DNA from: Alcanivorax sp.
Lineage (GTDB): Bacteria > Pseudomonadota > Gammaproteobacteria > Pseudomonadales > Alcanivoracaceae
Reading direction: 5' to 3'
Length of the DNA stretch: 64,000 nucleotides
NCBI GenBank assembly: GCA_017794945.1
Contig: CP051239.1
Span: forward strand, 434,001 to 498,000
Below are positions 63,559 through 64,000 of the stretch, in pieces. The translations under genes and the position numbers were made by a program. Positions within the stretch are counted from its first letter, which is position 1; each line of letters opens with the position of its first letter. The notes under the pieces were generated by a model, which worked only from the letters and a program-made list of their open reading frames with translations, did no database searches and had not been told where the DNA came from.

Positions 63559-63603
63559 ATTCATCACTCGATGAATAAAAACTCTACATCCGTTGAATAT
63601 TCA
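63559..63603. promoter_or_regulatory. Two AT-rich dyads between PHB depolymerase and BCCT genes
   Basis: ATTCATC-ACTC-GATGAAT (63559-63576) and TGAATATTCA (63594-63603) are perfect inverted repeats sharing the TGAAT half-site. They lie 39 bp or more upstream of the depolymerase start in the divergent promoter region and are candidate operators. Confidence 0.45.
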
Positions 63604-63695
63604 CCGTCCAGCGCTGCCGATGGTTGAAATGTATAATCTTTGAACAGACTCACTTTCCGGCTAGCGGTGGCGGCACGGGCTGGTACCGTAGCCGG

Positions 63696-64000
63696 ATGCT
63701 CATACGACACCGCGTTTATTTTATCTCCGCCGGCCTGATAGCCGTCCTGGTGGCCGTCGGCGCCACCGCCCCCAACCGCTTCCGGGACGTGGCCGAGGCC
63801 ACCCTCGACACCCTCGGGCACTACTTCGGCTGGTTCTATCTGATCAGTACCTTCGTGTTCGTGATCTTCCTGCTGGGGCTGGCGATGAGCCGCTACGGGA
63901 AAATCCGGCTCGGCCCCCAGGACTGCAAACCGGACTACGGGGTGTTCTCCTGGCTGAGCATGCTGTTGTCCGCCGGCTTCGGTGTCGGCCTGGTGTTCTA
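63696..64000 (+). CDS. BCCT-family betaine/choline/carnitine transporter (3' partial)
   Basis: The first 101 codons of a transporter cut by the right edge: helices from IRHRVYFISAGLIAVLVAVGATAPNRF and YLISTFVFVIFLLGLAMSRYGKIRLG, then DYGVFSWLSMLLSAGFGVGLVF. The last motif, close to FSWLSMLFSAGMGIGLVF, is the BCCT signature. It would import glycine betaine, choline or carnitine, usually sodium-coupled, for osmoprotection. It is divergent from the PHB depolymerase gene. The start ATG at 63696 follows the GTAGCCGG stretch without a strong ribosome site. Confidence 0.85.
   Translation, partial: MLIRHRVYFISAGLIAVLVAVGATAPNRFRDVAEATLDTLGHYFGWFYLISTFVFVIFLLGLAMSRYGKIRLGPQDCKPDYGVFSWLSMLLSAGFGVGLVF

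Overview
The window reads as chromosomal DNA of a GC-rich, aerobic gammaproteobacterium rich in lipid and hydrocarbon genes. The gene set suggests an Alcanivorax-like relative of Pseudomonas: a cis/trans fatty acid isomerase, a DesT/DesCB-type desaturase locus, a FabG4/FadA2/HtdX-type set, tandem acyl-CoA dehydrogenases, FadH, a PHB depolymerase, and PA2778/PA2779-family proteins. The genus is inference. I see no prophage, insertion sequence, CRISPR array, rRNA or tRNA. Genes are densely packed on both strands. A LuxR-hydrolase (left edge) and a BCCT transporter (right edge) are cut by the window.

Layout. 1-7.5 kb: a TonB receptor with a PfeRS-like two-component system, divergent from a PepSY/DUF2271/DUF4198 membrane operon, with three Fur-box-like sites. 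7.7-18.3 kb: DEAD-box helicase, dodecin, nitroreductase, DUF1643, DUF3429, cti, a GlxA-type regulator, an amino acid symporter, an OmpR-type regulator and a GAF protein. 18.3-23.1 kb: a lipid-modification cluster (histidine kinase, CFA-type methyltransferase, DUF1295, DUF2878, divergent NTF2-like lipoprotein and chalcone-isomerase-like protein). 23.1-30.9 kb: degenerate GGDEF protein, OmpA-type porin, two acyl-CoA dehydrogenases, FadH and its TetR regulator. 31-35 kb: periplasmic hydrolase and a PepSY-PepSY-regulator-kinase operon preceded by four 11-bp-phased CTTAA-type repeats.

34.9-45.6 kb is fatty-acyl metabolism: TesB, a FadA2-like thiolase divergent from a FabG4-like reductase, FxsA, an AraC regulator, desaturase and reductase under a divergent DesT-like repressor, and an HtdX-like MaoC hydratase. 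45.8-52.2 kb is a selenium module: tRNA 2-selenouridine synthase, a putative selenium-oxyanion ABC transporter, and selenophosphate synthetase fused to a flavin oxidoreductase. 52.3-64 kb: PA2779/PA2778 pair, MscK-type channel, Uup, a secreted aspartoacylase-like protein, a PsrA-like TetR regulator, a PHB depolymerase and a BCCT transporter.

The most unusual structure is non-coding. Several families of palindromic repeats fill every convergent intergenic gap longer than 100 bp. Members share flanks or loops but differ in their stems, and the differences are matched on both arms so pairing is kept. Two large composite blocks (39.7-40.4 kb and 60.4-60.8 kb) are related copies; one looks as if further palindromes were inserted into the loop of an older hairpin.
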